Source: Sphingobacterium chuzhouense (GTDB lineage: Bacteria; Bacteroidota; Bacteroidia; Sphingobacteriales; Sphingobacteriaceae). From it: a stretch of 64,000 nucleotides of DNA. A model generated the notes under the pieces. It did no database searches, had not been told where the DNA came from, and saw only the letters and a list, made by a program, of their open reading frames with translations. The stretch is from contig NZ_JACNYL010000002.1 of NCBI RefSeq assembly GCF_014692525.1, forward strand, positions 1,054,001 to 1,118,000. The letters run 5' to 3'. This document shows, piece by piece, positions 6,697 to 16,205 of this stretch. The stretch's first letter is position 1. The number at the start of each line of letters is the position of its first letter. A program made the translations under genes and the position numbers.

Positions 6697-8535
6697 TCAG
6701 ATAATCCCATGCAAAGAGCCACCCTTTACACCTAAACGATCGACCTTCCGTTCCACGGCTTCGTCTTTGATCAAATCTGGCGCATGATGGGGTTTGCTAC
6801 GCGCATCGATAATAACAGGTCCGTTGCACCCCCAATGTTTAAAGGACGTAAAACTATCGATACCATAGATATCGTAGGCAGGGTTACTGCGGGTAAACGT
6901 TACCCAAACAAAGTTATTGATGGTATCTGTCGTAAAGTCCGCGTCATCTGCCAATACAATCAGCTGAATACCGGCCCAATCTTGTGATTGCGCTTCTCTA
7001 CACCATGTTTCAACAACGTCACCTTCTTGTTTATAAGTAGTAAAGGGTCGTCCGTCTAGCACGATAACGCCTGGCAGCGGCATTTTGCCCTGGTTAAAGG
7101 GCCTAGGAAGGTTCAAGGAGAACGACGTCTCTCTCAATAGCTCCCGCTTTTTTTGTCCTACAGCTGCAAATGTAACCTTTGAGCCAGCGTTCAGGCCGTC
7201 GCCGGAATAATCTAACGTATCAATGGTCGTATTCGTCAGAAAGTGCAAATCACGGGTTAAATCAATACGCTCTAAAATATGCATTAGAAACCCCGGGATA
7301 TCATGAATATCCAACTGCGGGTTATCTTCATGAGCGCCAATGAAAAGATATTTCGCTAAACTAAGCTGGTTCGTCCCCAATATCTGATTGGCAATCGTTA
7401 GGACCTCTTGGGGACGATCCACGGTTTGATAAGGTGTATACCGTTCGCTCCCTATCGCGAACAGCAATGGATGTACACCTGCCGGATCAACTGCATGGAC
7501 GGCATGCAAACCGTTTATCTGCTGAGGGATCGCATTGCCAGTAATCTCATGAATCAGCGCACCAAAACTAGTATCTTCCTGTGGCGGCCTGCCAACCACG
7601 GTAAACGACCAGATAGGATTTTGACGGTGATAAACTTTGTGCACTTTCATTAAAGGAAACGGATGTGTCAAACTGTAGTAACCGATATGATCTCCAAATG
7701 GACCTTCGGGTTTGTTTTCATTGGGGTATACCGTACCCGTAATGACAAAATCTGCATCTGCTGAAATACAAAACCCCTCATTATCATAAAAATAACGAAA
7801 CCGTCGGTTACCCAATGCTCCGGCAAAAATCATCTCAGAAAGCCCTTCGGGCAATGGCATTACTGCCGAGAGCGGATGCGAAGGCGGCCCACCAATAAAA
7901 ACACTGACCTTTAAGGGCATACCTAGCTGGTTTGCTTTCGTTTGATGTACGCCGATTCCCCGGTGCAATTGATAGTGAAGACCAATTTCTTTGTCGGGTA
8001 TATATTCGTTTCCGGACAACTGTATACGATACATTCCTAGATTAGCTTGCATAATGCCTGGGCGGGAAATATCTTCCGTATATACTTGGGGCATAGTGAC
8101 AAATGCACCGCCATCCATCGGCCAATTGACGATTTGGGGTAGAGCAGAAATTTGCGTCTGCCCATACAAAATAGGAGCTCCGTTTTTCTTCTTCCATGGA
8201 AGCGCACCAAGTGCAACCATAGATGAACCGACGTAAGAAAAAGGATTTTTCAATACGGACAGGGGATTCATCTTCACGTCGACTAATTTTTTCACGTGGT
8301 CTAATGTATCACGAAACATAAATTTAGAACGACTCAAAGTCCCAAAGAGGTTAGAAACAGCAGGGAACTCAGAACCTTTGATATTTTCGAAAAAAAGTGC
8401 CGGCCCTTCTGCATCAAATACCCGCATGTGGATAGCCGCCATTTCTAAATATGGATCGACCTCTTCTTTGATACGCACCAAATGCCCGTGTTGCTCCAAA
8501 TCAGCGACACATGCTGCTAAACTATTGTATCCCAT
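6697..8535 (-). CDS. UbiD-family decarboxylase
   Basis: A 612-residue member of the UbiD family, whose enzymes use prenylated FMN to (de)carboxylate aromatic or unsaturated acids. Family signatures are NLGMYRIQL near residue 168, the HRGIGVH region, and PEGPFGDHIGYY near residue 275. The length fits the longer 600-residue branch often assigned to menaquinone synthesis. By eye, the stretch that in fungal Fdc1 holds the two catalytic glutamates (SEIVFEG) reads ADADFVITG here, so the E-R-E triad appears altered. No ubiX-like prenyltransferase gene is in the window. The start at 8535 follows the conserved N-terminal helix. The substrate is not known. Confidence 0.88.
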   Translation of the reverse strand: MGYNSLAACVADLEQHGHLVRIKEEVDPYLEMAAIHMRVFDAEGPALFFENIKGSEFPAVSNLFGTLSRSKFMFRDTLDHVKKLVDVKMNPLSVLKNPFSYVGSSMVALGALPWKKKNGAPILYGQTQISALPQIVNWPMDGGAFVTMPQVYTEDISRPGIMQANLGMYRIQLSGNEYIPDKEIGLHYQLHRGIGVHQTKANQLGMPLKVSVFIGGPPSHPLSAVMPLPEGLSEMIFAGALGNRRFRYFYDNEGFCISADADFVITGTVYPNENKPEGPFGDHIGYYSLTHPFPLMKVHKVYHRQNPIWSFTVVGRPPQEDTSFGALIHEITGNAIPQQINGLHAVHAVDPAGVHPLLFAIGSERYTPYQTVDRPQEVLTIANQILGTNQLSLAKYLFIGAHEDNPQLDIHDIPGFLMHILERIDLTRDLHFLTNTTIDTLDYSGDGLNAGSKVTFAAVGQKKRELLRETSFSLNLPRPFNQGKMPLPGVIVLDGRPFTTYKQEGDVVETWCREAQSQDWAGIQLIVLADDADFTTDTINNFVWVTFTRSNPAYDIYGIDSFTSFKHWGCNGPVIIDARSKPHHAPDLIKDEAVERKVDRLGVKGGSLHGII

Positions 8536-8603
8536 GCCATGCTAAATATAGTGAACAACAAAAATAACAGAATAACCCGAAAACGGGCAATGGCTAAGGA
8601 ATA

Positions 8604-9461
8604 TTACTTTGCCAAAAGAATTTCTTTCAATGATGTAAATGTAAAAGGTAAATTGGCTCGCCAACTGTTATCAACTATTCCATCAACTTGTATAAGCCGT
8701 AAAAATTCTGCTGTCTCTGTATTGTCGTTAATCTTTCGTCGATATATCAATCTAAACAACCAATTCGGCAAGGTTATGATCCATTGTGATTTCAGTTTCA
8801 ACTTTAATTTTCGGTAAAGACGATAAAAATCAACAGCAGAAATCATATCTCCCCCCCCTATTTCCAGCACATTATGATGGAAGGCAGGAACATGCAAAAT
8901 CGCCTTTAACCACCGTATAAAATCATGTATCCCGATAGGTTGAAACAACCCGCCACCATGTTGTTTGGAATAAAATACCATTTTATAACCAGACACCTGC
9001 TCATAAATATCATAGAGTAAGCAATCTTCACCCACGACGATATTTTTCAAAACCACCGTATAGTCCATTTTAAACTCTTCCAATAAGTCTAAAATGGGCT
9101 GTAAGCATCGCTTATCCATTATTCTCGCTACATAAACCAGTCTATCACAATTTAGGCGTTTTATCAAGCGTATAAAATTACGCAAGCACAACAATTCCAC
9201 TCTTACGTTGACCATGTCATCCAATGCAGGAACTTGAGTAAAGTAAAAAGATGCATCTAGATACGGAAGTCCAATATTATCGTCGGTATCACCTTTCAAC
9301 AAATCTACTTCGAATATTTGGGCACGTATCGGGTCAGCCATACGCTCTTCGAACAACTTTCTATTTCTCGTGATAGCGAACAAGCGAAAATCCTTATCGG
9401 CCATCAGGCTGGTACATCGCCTCCCTACGTAGTTATTGAGTCCGCTTATCAATATATCCAT
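8604..9461 (-). CDS. NAD(P)-binding Rossmann-fold protein (atypical SDR/NmrA-like)
   Basis: A 285-residue protein that opens with a beta strand and a modified dinucleotide-binding loop, GLNNYVGRR, in place of GxxGxxG. Further features are VDLLKGD, the central strand DRLVYVARI and YTVVLKNIVVGE, as in NmrA/YbjT-type atypical SDRs, which often bind NAD(P) without classic SDR catalysis. The usual YxxxK motif is not evident. It ends 68 bp before the ubiD-family start on the same strand, so a shared transcript is possible. The function is unassigned; it could be a redox sensor or an isomerase/reductase of the group. Confidence 0.7.
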   Translation of the reverse strand: MDILISGLNNYVGRRCTSLMADKDFRLFAITRNRKLFEERMADPIRAQIFEVDLLKGDTDDNIGLPYLDASFYFTQVPALDDMVNVRVELLCLRNFIRLIKRLNCDRLVYVARIMDKRCLQPILDLLEEFKMDYTVVLKNIVVGEDCLLYDIYEQVSGYKMVFYSKQHGGGLFQPIGIHDFIRWLKAILHVPAFHHNVLEIGGGDMISAVDFYRLYRKLKLKLKSQWIITLPNWLFRLIYRRKINDNTETAEFLRLIQVDGIVDNSWRANLPFTFTSLKEILLAK

Positions 9462-9628
9462 AAAAAAAATTCAGTTATATAATTATCTGATTTCATAACA
9501 CAATAGGACGGTGAATGTTCGCAGCAAATTCCATTTGTTACAAAAAACAAGTTCTACTTTTTTGCCGCGTCATTTGTCTCCCCTTTGTAAAAAGACCTCA
9601 CACACCTAAATAGCATCATATTTTACCC

Positions 9629-9636
9629 TATATTTG
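9629..9636 (+). promoter_or_regulatory. Possible -7 element for the photolyase-like gene
   Basis: TATATTTG matches the Bacteroidota -7 consensus TAnnTTTG, 38 bp before the start codon. No matching -33 TTTG stands at normal spacing, so this is only suggestive. Confidence 0.35.
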
Positions 9637-9673
9637 TGCCAATCGTTAACATTTCCGCTTTGCATTTTCTTGT

Positions 9674-10909
9674 ATGACAAAAAAGGTAATTTTAGTTTGG
9701 TTTAGGAATGATTTGCGTGTTCATGATAATGAAATTTTACATGAAGCCGTGCAAAAGGGTGATATTGTCATACCCGTTTATTTTTTTGATCCACGCTATT
9801 TCAGAACAAACGATTCAAGTTTTCAGAATACAGGTGTTATCCGGGCTAAATTTCTTTTAGATTCCGTTACCCATTTTAAATCTACACTACAAGAAATAGG
9901 TGCCGACTTGCTCGTTTTTCACGCACAGCCTGAAGACGTCATGGGCACGCTTTGCGCCAAATACGAGGTAACCGAAGTGTATCATCACCGGGAGGTTGCC
10001 CAACGAGAAACAAGCATATCAGAACGTGTGGAAGAGGCACTTTGGAAAGAAAAAATTAACTTAAAGCATTTTATAGGGCATACGTTATATCATAAGGAAG
10101 ATTTGCCCATCCCTATTAGAGACATCCCTGACCCTTTTAACTCGTTCAAGAAAAAAGTAGAAAAAGAGAGTTTCGTACGACCTGTCCTACCGGCTGTCAC
10201 CCGTATCACGACGCATCCACATCTGGAAACAACGCATATCCCGACATTGGAAGCGTTAGGCTTTCCGCCAGAAGTTATAGCATCGTTGGACGATGTAGAA
10301 GTTCCTTTATATGGAGGAGAGGAAAAGGCGTTGGAAATGATTGAAATGACACTAGCCGCAGATTACGATGATGTAAACGATTATAACCTCATATCGCCTT
10401 ATATCGCAAACGGTGCAATTTCACCAGCTTTTTACTATCACAAAATCAAAGAGCACTACCATTCCGCAAACAAGAAGAAATATGATCGGTTACTGATGCG
10501 CCTTTTATGGCGGGATTATTTTCGATTTATGTTAAAAAAATATCCAAATATATTTTTTAAGCCAAGCGATTCGAAAACAAGTGCACGAGTGACTTCCGGA
10601 ATTGTTTTAAAAGAACTCATAGCGGATGGCAACTATCCCCCTGCTATCGGTGAACTTATCCAAGAATTACAGACAACAGGAAATCTACCTTATGAGTATC
10701 GGGAAATCTTAGCTGCCTATATGCTACAGGAGTGGGATGTCGACCATTTGACCGGAGCAAGTTTTTTTGAAGAATATTTATTGGACTATGCCCCTGCAAC
10801 GACATACGGTTATTGGCTTCACTTTGCCGGCTCAGGCACTAGTCCAAAAGACAATTTAAAAATATCTTGGGAAGAGTTATTGAAGAAAAACTACCTTAAT
10901 AAAAAATGA
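9674..10909 (+). CDS. Divergent photolyase/cryptochrome (DASH-like)
   Basis: A 411-residue photolyase-family flavoprotein. The N-terminal alpha/beta domain has WFRNDLRVHDNE and VYFFDPRYF; LYHKEDLP and LLWRDYFRFM are typical of cryptochrome-DASH. The C-terminal FAD domain is unusual. The normal DAxxRxL and NRxRQ stretches read GELIQEL and PYEYRE, the usual xNxGxW segment holding the Asn that contacts FAD N5 reads TTYGYW, and the protein ends about 28 residues later, without the FNPxxQ tail. It may be a light sensor or a repair enzyme with altered chemistry. It is a single gene, divergent from the Rossmann protein. Family membership is firm; activity is not. Confidence 0.82.
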   Translation: MTKKVILVWFRNDLRVHDNEILHEAVQKGDIVIPVYFFDPRYFRTNDSSFQNTGVIRAKFLLDSVTHFKSTLQEIGADLLVFHAQPEDVMGTLCAKYEVTEVYHHREVAQRETSISERVEEALWKEKINLKHFIGHTLYHKEDLPIPIRDIPDPFNSFKKKVEKESFVRPVLPAVTRITTHPHLETTHIPTLEALGFPPEVIASLDDVEVPLYGGEEKALEMIEMTLAADYDDVNDYNLISPYIANGAISPAFYYHKIKEHYHSANKKKYDRLLMRLLWRDYFRFMLKKYPNIFFKPSDSKTSARVTSGIVLKELIADGNYPPAIGELIQELQTTGNLPYEYREILAAYMLQEWDVDHLTGASFFEEYLLDYAPATTYGYWLHFAGSGTSPKDNLKISWEELLKKNYLNKK

Positions 10910-10998
10910 AACCCTAACTTGCCCGATTACTGGCGGATACCTGCTGTTTAAACTTGTTTTTTATTACATTTATCCGTGACATAATATGTAATAATTAT

Positions 10999-11006
10999 TA
11001 ACTTTG
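10999..11006 (+). promoter_or_regulatory. Possible -7 element for sucA
   Basis: TAACTTTG fits TAnnTTTG and lies 29 bp before the sucA ATG, giving a leader of about 20 nt. No clear -33 element is present. Confidence 0.4.
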
Positions 11007-11035
11007 GACAAAATTTTTATACGTAAGATTTCCTC

Positions 11036-13765
11036 ATGGATAAATTAACATATTTGAGTAACGCGGATTCAGGATATATTGACTCGTTATATCAAGCATA
11101 CAAGGAAGACCCAAATTCAATAGACGCCAGCTGGCAAAAGTTTTTTGAAGGATTCGATTTCGGACAGACCTACGGAGGAGAAACCACAGCCGAACAAACT
11201 CCCGAACACACGATTAAAGAAATCAAGGTATTAAACATGATTCACGGTTATCGTGACCGTGGACACTTGTTTACCGAAACCAATCCTGTTCGTGAGCGCC
11301 GCAAGTATTTCCCTGGAAAGGAACTGGAAACGTTTGGGTTATCTGATGCGGATATGGATACCGTTTTCAACGCTGGCGTGGAAATTGGTCTCGGCCCTGC
11401 AAAGCTCCGTGATATCCGTCAATTTATTGAGGAAACTTACTGTCGCTCTATCGGCGCAGAATTTCGTTATATCCGCCATCCTGAAAAAATCAAGTTTCTA
11501 CAAGATCGGATGGAAGCGGATAGAAATATGCCCAACTTCCCGATAGAAACCAAAAAACGCATTTTAAAGAAATTAAACGAAGCGGTCATTTTCGAGAGTT
11601 TTTTAGGCACTAAGTTTTTGGGACAAAAGAGATTTTCGTTAGAAGGTGGCGAATCTTTAATACCTGCATTAGATTCTGTTATACAGAAAGGCTCATCACT
11701 TGGTATCGAGGAATTTGTTATCGGGATGGCTCACCGCGGCCGTTTGAATGTGCTTTCCAATATCATGGGCAAGCCCTACAAAACCATATTCTCGGAATTT
11801 GAAGGAAAAATGTATGAAGCCGACCCCGAAACTCAGTTCGGTGGAGACGTAAAATACCACTTGGGTTTTTCTTCAGATATCACCAGTCAAGAAGGCAAGA
11901 ATATTCATCTTAGTCTTGCACCAAATCCATCCCATCTAGAAACAGTGGATGGTGTTGCAGAAGGTATGGTGCGGTCTAAAATCGACATGAAATATGCAGG
12001 TGATTCTTCGAAGATAGCACCTATCCTTATTCATGGCGACGCTGCTGTAGCAGCACAGGGTATCGTATATGAAACCATACAGATGTCAAAACTGGATGGT
12101 TATAAAACCGGTGGTACTATACATATTGTCATCAATAATCAAGTCGGTTTCACGACAAACTATAAAGACGGTCGGTCTTCAACCTATTGTACGGATATTG
12201 CGAAAGTAACCCTATCTCCCGTTTTCCACGTCAATGGAGACGATGTAGAAGCTTTGGTATACGCTATCAATTTAGCGGTAGAATATCGTCAGAAATACAA
12301 AACAGATGTATTTATCGATCTTTTGGGATATAGACGTTTCGGCCATAACGAAGCGGATGAACCGAAGTTTACGCAACCATCGTTGTATAAACTAATCGAA
12401 AAGCACCCTAATACGTTGGCTATTTATGTAGATAAACTTATCAAACAAGATTCTATCGATGCAAAATATGCTAAGACTTTAGAAAAAGATTTCCGTGCTA
12501 TTTTACAGGATCGTCTGGATGCAGCAAAAACGGTAGAAGAAATTAGCGATGAACGCCCGATGTTTGCGGGGGCATGGAAAGGTCTTCGTCCTGCAAGACA
12601 ATCGGATATTGGTAAACCTGTGATCACGAAAGTTACAAAGACATTATTTTTAGAATTGGCAAAGGAAATGAACACCTTGCCAAAAGATAAAAAATTCTTC
12701 CGGAAGATCACCAAGGTGTATGAGGATCGGTTAAAGATGATCGAAACGGACAAATACGACTGGGCTATGGGTGAGCTGATGGCTTATGCTACATTGTTGA
12801 ATGAAGATTATCGCGTCCGCATTTCGGGACAGGATGTACAACGTGGTACATTCTCGCATCGCCATGCTGTCGTAACGTTGGAAGATTCTGACGAAACATA
12901 CACACCGCTATGTAAACTCAAAGGAGGTGATAAATTTAATATTTATAACTCCCTTCTTTCCGAATATGCGGTACTCGCTTTTGAATATGGTTATGCATCG
13001 GTTAACCCAAATTCACTGACAATCTGGGAAGCTCAATTTGGGGACTTCGCCAACGGTGCACAAATTGTATTTGATCAATACATCTCCTCGGGAGAGACCA
13101 AATGGAAACGCTCGAATGGGCTTGTTATGCTTCTTCCCCACGGGATGGAAGGACAAGGACCGGAGCACTCTTCATGCCGTATAGAACGTTATCTAGAATT
13201 GAGTGCAAACGATAATATTATCGTGGCGAACTGTACCACGCCGGCAAACTATTTCCATCTTTTACGCCGTCAGCTTCACCGCGACTTCCGTAAACCATTG
13301 GTCGTAGCAACGCCAAAAAGTCTTTTACGGCATCCTAAAGCGGTTTCTTCCCTTGCTGATTTTACACAAAAAAGTTTTCAAGAGATATTGGACGATGCAA
13401 ACGTAACAGCAAAATCTGTTAAGCGTGTTGTGCTATGCTCGGGTAAGATTTATTACGACCTGTTGGAAAAACAGGAGGCTGATAAACGTAAAGATGTTGC
13501 GTTGGTACGTGTAGAGCAATTGTTCCCTATTGCATACGATCAACTGGAAGCACTTCGTAAAAAATATGCGAAAGCAGAGTTCGTATGGGTACAGGAAGAG
13601 AATGAAAACATGGGGGCATGGCCTTTCTACTGTCGTAAACTTAGTGGTTCATCGCTGAACCTACGCGTCATAGCGCGTCCAGAAAGTGGATCACCTGCTA
13701 CAGGATATATGAAGCGCCATTTGGCACAACAAACGGAGATCATTAATAAAGCATTTGAAATATAA
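11036..13765 (+). CDS. sucA: 2-oxoglutarate dehydrogenase E1 component
   Basis: The 909-residue thiamine-diphosphate enzyme shows the E1o features in order: N-terminal E2-binding region (YLSNADSGYIDSLYQAY), RGHLFTETNPV, GMAHRGRLNVL, GDAAVAAQGIVYE and HIVINNQVGFTT in the ThDP fold, and the C-terminal HGMEGQGPEHSS and QEENENMGAW motifs. It decarboxylates 2-oxoglutarate and passes the succinyl group to the lipoyl arm of E2 in the TCA cycle. The E2 gene follows after 48 bp, so the two form an operon. The E3 gene (lpd) is not here. Length is normal. Confidence 0.97.
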   Translation: MDKLTYLSNADSGYIDSLYQAYKEDPNSIDASWQKFFEGFDFGQTYGGETTAEQTPEHTIKEIKVLNMIHGYRDRGHLFTETNPVRERRKYFPGKELETFGLSDADMDTVFNAGVEIGLGPAKLRDIRQFIEETYCRSIGAEFRYIRHPEKIKFLQDRMEADRNMPNFPIETKKRILKKLNEAVIFESFLGTKFLGQKRFSLEGGESLIPALDSVIQKGSSLGIEEFVIGMAHRGRLNVLSNIMGKPYKTIFSEFEGKMYEADPETQFGGDVKYHLGFSSDITSQEGKNIHLSLAPNPSHLETVDGVAEGMVRSKIDMKYAGDSSKIAPILIHGDAAVAAQGIVYETIQMSKLDGYKTGGTIHIVINNQVGFTTNYKDGRSSTYCTDIAKVTLSPVFHVNGDDVEALVYAINLAVEYRQKYKTDVFIDLLGYRRFGHNEADEPKFTQPSLYKLIEKHPNTLAIYVDKLIKQDSIDAKYAKTLEKDFRAILQDRLDAAKTVEEISDERPMFAGAWKGLRPARQSDIGKPVITKVTKTLFLELAKEMNTLPKDKKFFRKITKVYEDRLKMIETDKYDWAMGELMAYATLLNEDYRVRISGQDVQRGTFSHRHAVVTLEDSDETYTPLCKLKGGDKFNIYNSLLSEYAVLAFEYGYASVNPNSLTIWEAQFGDFANGAQIVFDQYISSGETKWKRSNGLVMLLPHGMEGQGPEHSSCRIERYLELSANDNIIVANCTTPANYFHLLRRQLHRDFRKPLVVATPKSLLRHPKAVSSLADFTQKSFQEILDDANVTAKSVKRVVLCSGKIYYDLLEKQEADKRKDVALVRVEQLFPIAYDQLEALRKKYAKAEFVWVQEENENMGAWPFYCRKLSGSSLNLRVIARPESGSPATGYMKRHLAQQTEIINKAFEI

Positions 13766-13813
13766 AACATATCGACAAGTATTCTTGTTGTTGATATAAT
13801 AGAGGACAAAAAT

Positions 13814-15067
13814 ATGAGCTTAGAAATCAAAGTACCCGCCGTAGGAGAATCGATCACAGAGGTGACCTTGGCACAATGGCTAAAGCAAGATGGCGATTAC
13901 GTGGAAATGGACGAAAACATCGCTGAATTGGAATCCGACAAAGCAACTTTCGAATTACCGGCGGAAAAAGCAGGCATACTGAAAATTATTGCACAAGAGG
14001 GTGATACGTTAGAAATTGGTGCGGTCGTATGTTCTATCGAAGATGGGGATGCTCCAACGGGAGATTCGGATAAGGGTACAGATAAAAAAGAAGAGGCTCC
14101 TGCTGCGAAGACAGAAACAACGGAATCTGCTCCGGCGGAAGAAACGGAAAGCCCGGATTCTTATGCTGCGGGAACAGCATCGCCGGCTGCGGCAAAAATA
14201 TTAAGAGAAAAAGGAATTGACGCGTCAACAATAAAAGGTACAGGCAAAGACGGACGTATCACTAAAGAAGATGCAGAGAAAGCCCAAGCAAAACCTGCTG
14301 CACCTAAAACAGAAAACAAACCTGCTGCTGAACCAGCTTCATCTGCGCCTGTCGCTGCTGCCGGCTCACGTAACGAACGTCGGGAAAAGATGACCTCGTT
14401 ACGTAAAACAATTGCGAAACGTTTGGTAAGCGTGAAGAATGAAACGGCTATGTTAACTACTTTTAACGAAGTAAATATGCAGCCTATCATGGATCTTCGT
14501 GCAAAATATAAAGATGCCTTTAAAGAAAAACATGGTGTCGGACTAGGTTTTATGTCATTCTTCACGAAAGCCGTGACTATGGCATTAAAAGAATGGCCTG
14601 CGGTTAACGCACGTATCGAAGAGAACGAAATTGTATACTCTGACTTTGCTGATATTTCTATTGCAGTATCTGCTCCTAAAGGATTAGTAGTTCCGGTTAT
14701 TCGGAACGCGGAGTCTATGAGCCTGTACCAGATTGAAAAAGAAGTTATTAATCTCGCAACAAAAGCACGCGATAATAAGTTGACGATTGAGGAAATGACT
14801 GGCGGAACATTTACGATCACCAATGGTGGTGTATTTGGTTCTATGATGTCTACACCAATTATCAACGCTCCTCAATCGGCTATTTTAGGTATGCACAACA
14901 TCGTGCAACGCCCAGTAGCGGAAAATGGACAAGTGGTTATCCGTCCGATGATGTATATTGCACTATCTTATGATCACCGTACCATTGATGGTCGCGAATC
15001 CGTAAGCTTCCTCGTTCGCGTAAAGCAATTGCTGGAAGACCCTGCTAGATTGTTATTAGAGGTGTAA
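13814..15067 (+). CDS. sucB: Dihydrolipoyllysine succinyltransferase, E2 of 2-oxoglutarate dehydrogenase
   Basis: The 417-residue E2 has three parts: a lipoyl domain (1-75) with the modified lysine at position 43 in ESDKA; a Pro/Ala/Glu-rich linker followed by a peripheral subunit-binding domain (about 117-155, with [13 protein letters not shown]); and the acetyltransferase core, with [16 protein letters not shown] carrying the catalytic His near the C-terminus. One lipoyl domain and the position behind sucA point to the succinyltransferase rather than pyruvate E2. It forms the core of the complex. A terminator follows directly. Confidence 0.97.
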   Translation: MSLEIKVPAVGESITEVTLAQWLKQDGDYVEMDENIAELESDKATFELPAEKAGILKIIAQEGDTLEIGAVVCSIEDGDAPTGDSDKGTDKKEEAPAAKTETTESAPAEETESPDSYAAGTASPAAAKILREKGIDASTIKGTGKDGRITKEDAEKAQAKPAAPKTENKPAAEPASSAPVAAAGSRNERREKMTSLRKTIAKRLVSVKNETAMLTTFNEVNMQPIMDLRAKYKDAFKEKHGVGLGFMSFFTKAVTMALKEWPAVNARIEENEIVYSDFADISIAVSAPKGLVVPVIRNAESMSLYQIEKEVINLATKARDNKLTIEEMTGGTFTITNGGVFGSMMSTPIINAPQSAILGMHNIVQRPVAENGQVVIRPMMYIALSYDHRTIDGRESVSFLVRVKQLLEDPARLLLEV

Positions 15068-15086
15068 ATATAAACCGATACTTTCT

Positions 15087-15123
15087 AAAAGGTCGTCTTC
15101 TTCAATAGGGACGACCTTTTTTC
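15087..15123 (+). terminator. Terminator of the sucA-sucB operon
   Basis: An 11-bp perfect stem AAAAGGTCGTC/GACGACCTTTT (15087-15097 with 15110-15120) with a 12-base loop is followed by T residues. It starts 20 bp after the sucB stop. Confidence 0.88.
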
Positions 15124-15157
15124 TGAAAACAAGTTTTCGTTCGTCAACCGTCCACTC

Positions 15158-16168
15158 ATGAAACAATCTACACGCGTTATAGCTATCCTTCTATTCCTAT
15201 GTTGCAGTATCAGTTCTGTATCTAACGCACAACAGATCGGTTTGGAAGTTGATTTCTTCGGATATGCTGATAATAGGGAATACAAATCCATCTATACAGA
15301 GGATAAAACGTTCTTTGGTGCCATTTTATCTCCTAAGCTTTATTTTGCGCTGGACAGTAACCACCGCGTCTATGGTGGACTTCATTACAATCAGGATTTT
15401 GGCATACATAGCGAAAACAAGGAACACATCTCCCCCATTGCTTATTATAATTACAAAAACAAAAATATTGATTTCGCTTTAGGTCTTATGCCCCGCCATG
15501 AGCGATTGGCTGATGTGCCCAGAATCGTATTAGCCGATACATTTATGTATGATCGTCCGAATATAGAAGGCATGTATTTTGCATTCCAGAATCGATACAT
15601 CAAGCAAGCTATTTATATAGATTGGCTGAGCAAACAAAGCTATCAACACCGAGAACGTTTTGTGGTTGGTCTTTCGGGCAAATATACTTTCGGAAACTTT
15701 TACATAGCGGATGATGCCCTCCTCTATCATAATGCAAAAACGAGCAATGAGGAGCTTGATGATAATATACAGGATAATGGTATCGCGCTTTTGCGCGTGG
15801 GTGCTGACTTGAGCCGCAAGACATTCTTGGACTCCCTGACTATAGATGCCGGTATGGCCATTGGCTTCGATCGGGTGCGCAATGAGTACGACCTACGTGT
15901 AGCAAGAGGTTTTATTTCCAATATTTACCTTGGATATAAACAGTTTTTCCTAGGCAATACCTTATACTTGGGAGATGCCCAAAATCTTCCAAACGGAGAT
16001 TCGTTCTATCACCGGGATACGTACAACCGACTTGATTTAGGCTGGACGCCTTTCAAAAAAGGAAACCTGGAAGGAAAATTTATAGCTTCCTTCCATTTTG
16101 CTCCCGATCAAGTGAGTAATCAACAAGCATTTACTTTACGGTATCGGTTTGGAAAAGCGTTGTTTTAA
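15158..16168 (+). CDS. Putative outer-membrane beta-barrel protein, function unknown
   Basis: A 336-residue protein with a clear signal peptide (cleavage near SNAQ, residue 25). The mature part alternates polar and aromatic/hydrophobic residues in many short strands (for example FGAILSPKLYFAL, VYGGLHYNQDFG, AFTLRYRFGKALF) and ends in Phe, as outer-membrane barrels do. This is consistent with a barrel of about 12-16 strands. No enzyme motif is visible. The gene lies between the sucAB terminator and a convergent LtaS-like gene and appears monocistronic. The product could be a porin-like or surface protein. I do not recognise the family. Confidence 0.6.
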   Translation: MKQSTRVIAILLFLCCSISSVSNAQQIGLEVDFFGYADNREYKSIYTEDKTFFGAILSPKLYFALDSNHRVYGGLHYNQDFGIHSENKEHISPIAYYNYKNKNIDFALGLMPRHERLADVPRIVLADTFMYDRPNIEGMYFAFQNRYIKQAIYIDWLSKQSYQHRERFVVGLSGKYTFGNFYIADDALLYHNAKTSNEELDDNIQDNGIALLRVGADLSRKTFLDSLTIDAGMAIGFDRVRNEYDLRVARGFISNIYLGYKQFFLGNTLYLGDAQNLPNGDSFYHRDTYNRLDLGWTPFKKGNLEGKFIASFHFAPDQVSNQQAFTLRYRFGKALF

Positions 16169-16191
16169 TGTAATTGCTATTACACTAAAAC
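16162..16191. terminator. Bidirectional hairpin between convergent genes
   Basis: GTTTTAATGTAAT and ATTACACTAAAAC (16162-16174, 16179-16191) pair over 12 of 13 positions with a 4-base loop. The stem is AT-rich, so strength is uncertain. It lies between the barrel gene and the convergent LtaS-like gene and overlaps the barrel-gene stop. Confidence 0.5.
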
Positions 16192-16205
16192 ATGTTGTGA
16201 TACTT

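Noticed and set aside
8848..8858. C8 run inside the Rossmann-protein gene as a phase-variation tract
   Set aside because: The frame is intact on both sides, the tract is inside the coding region of a cytosolic protein, and no repeat-length evidence is available from one sequence.
14161..14865. 234-codon minus-strand ORF inside sucB
   Set aside because: A long shadow of the Ala/Glu-rich E2 coding sequence; the E2 frame has full family motifs.
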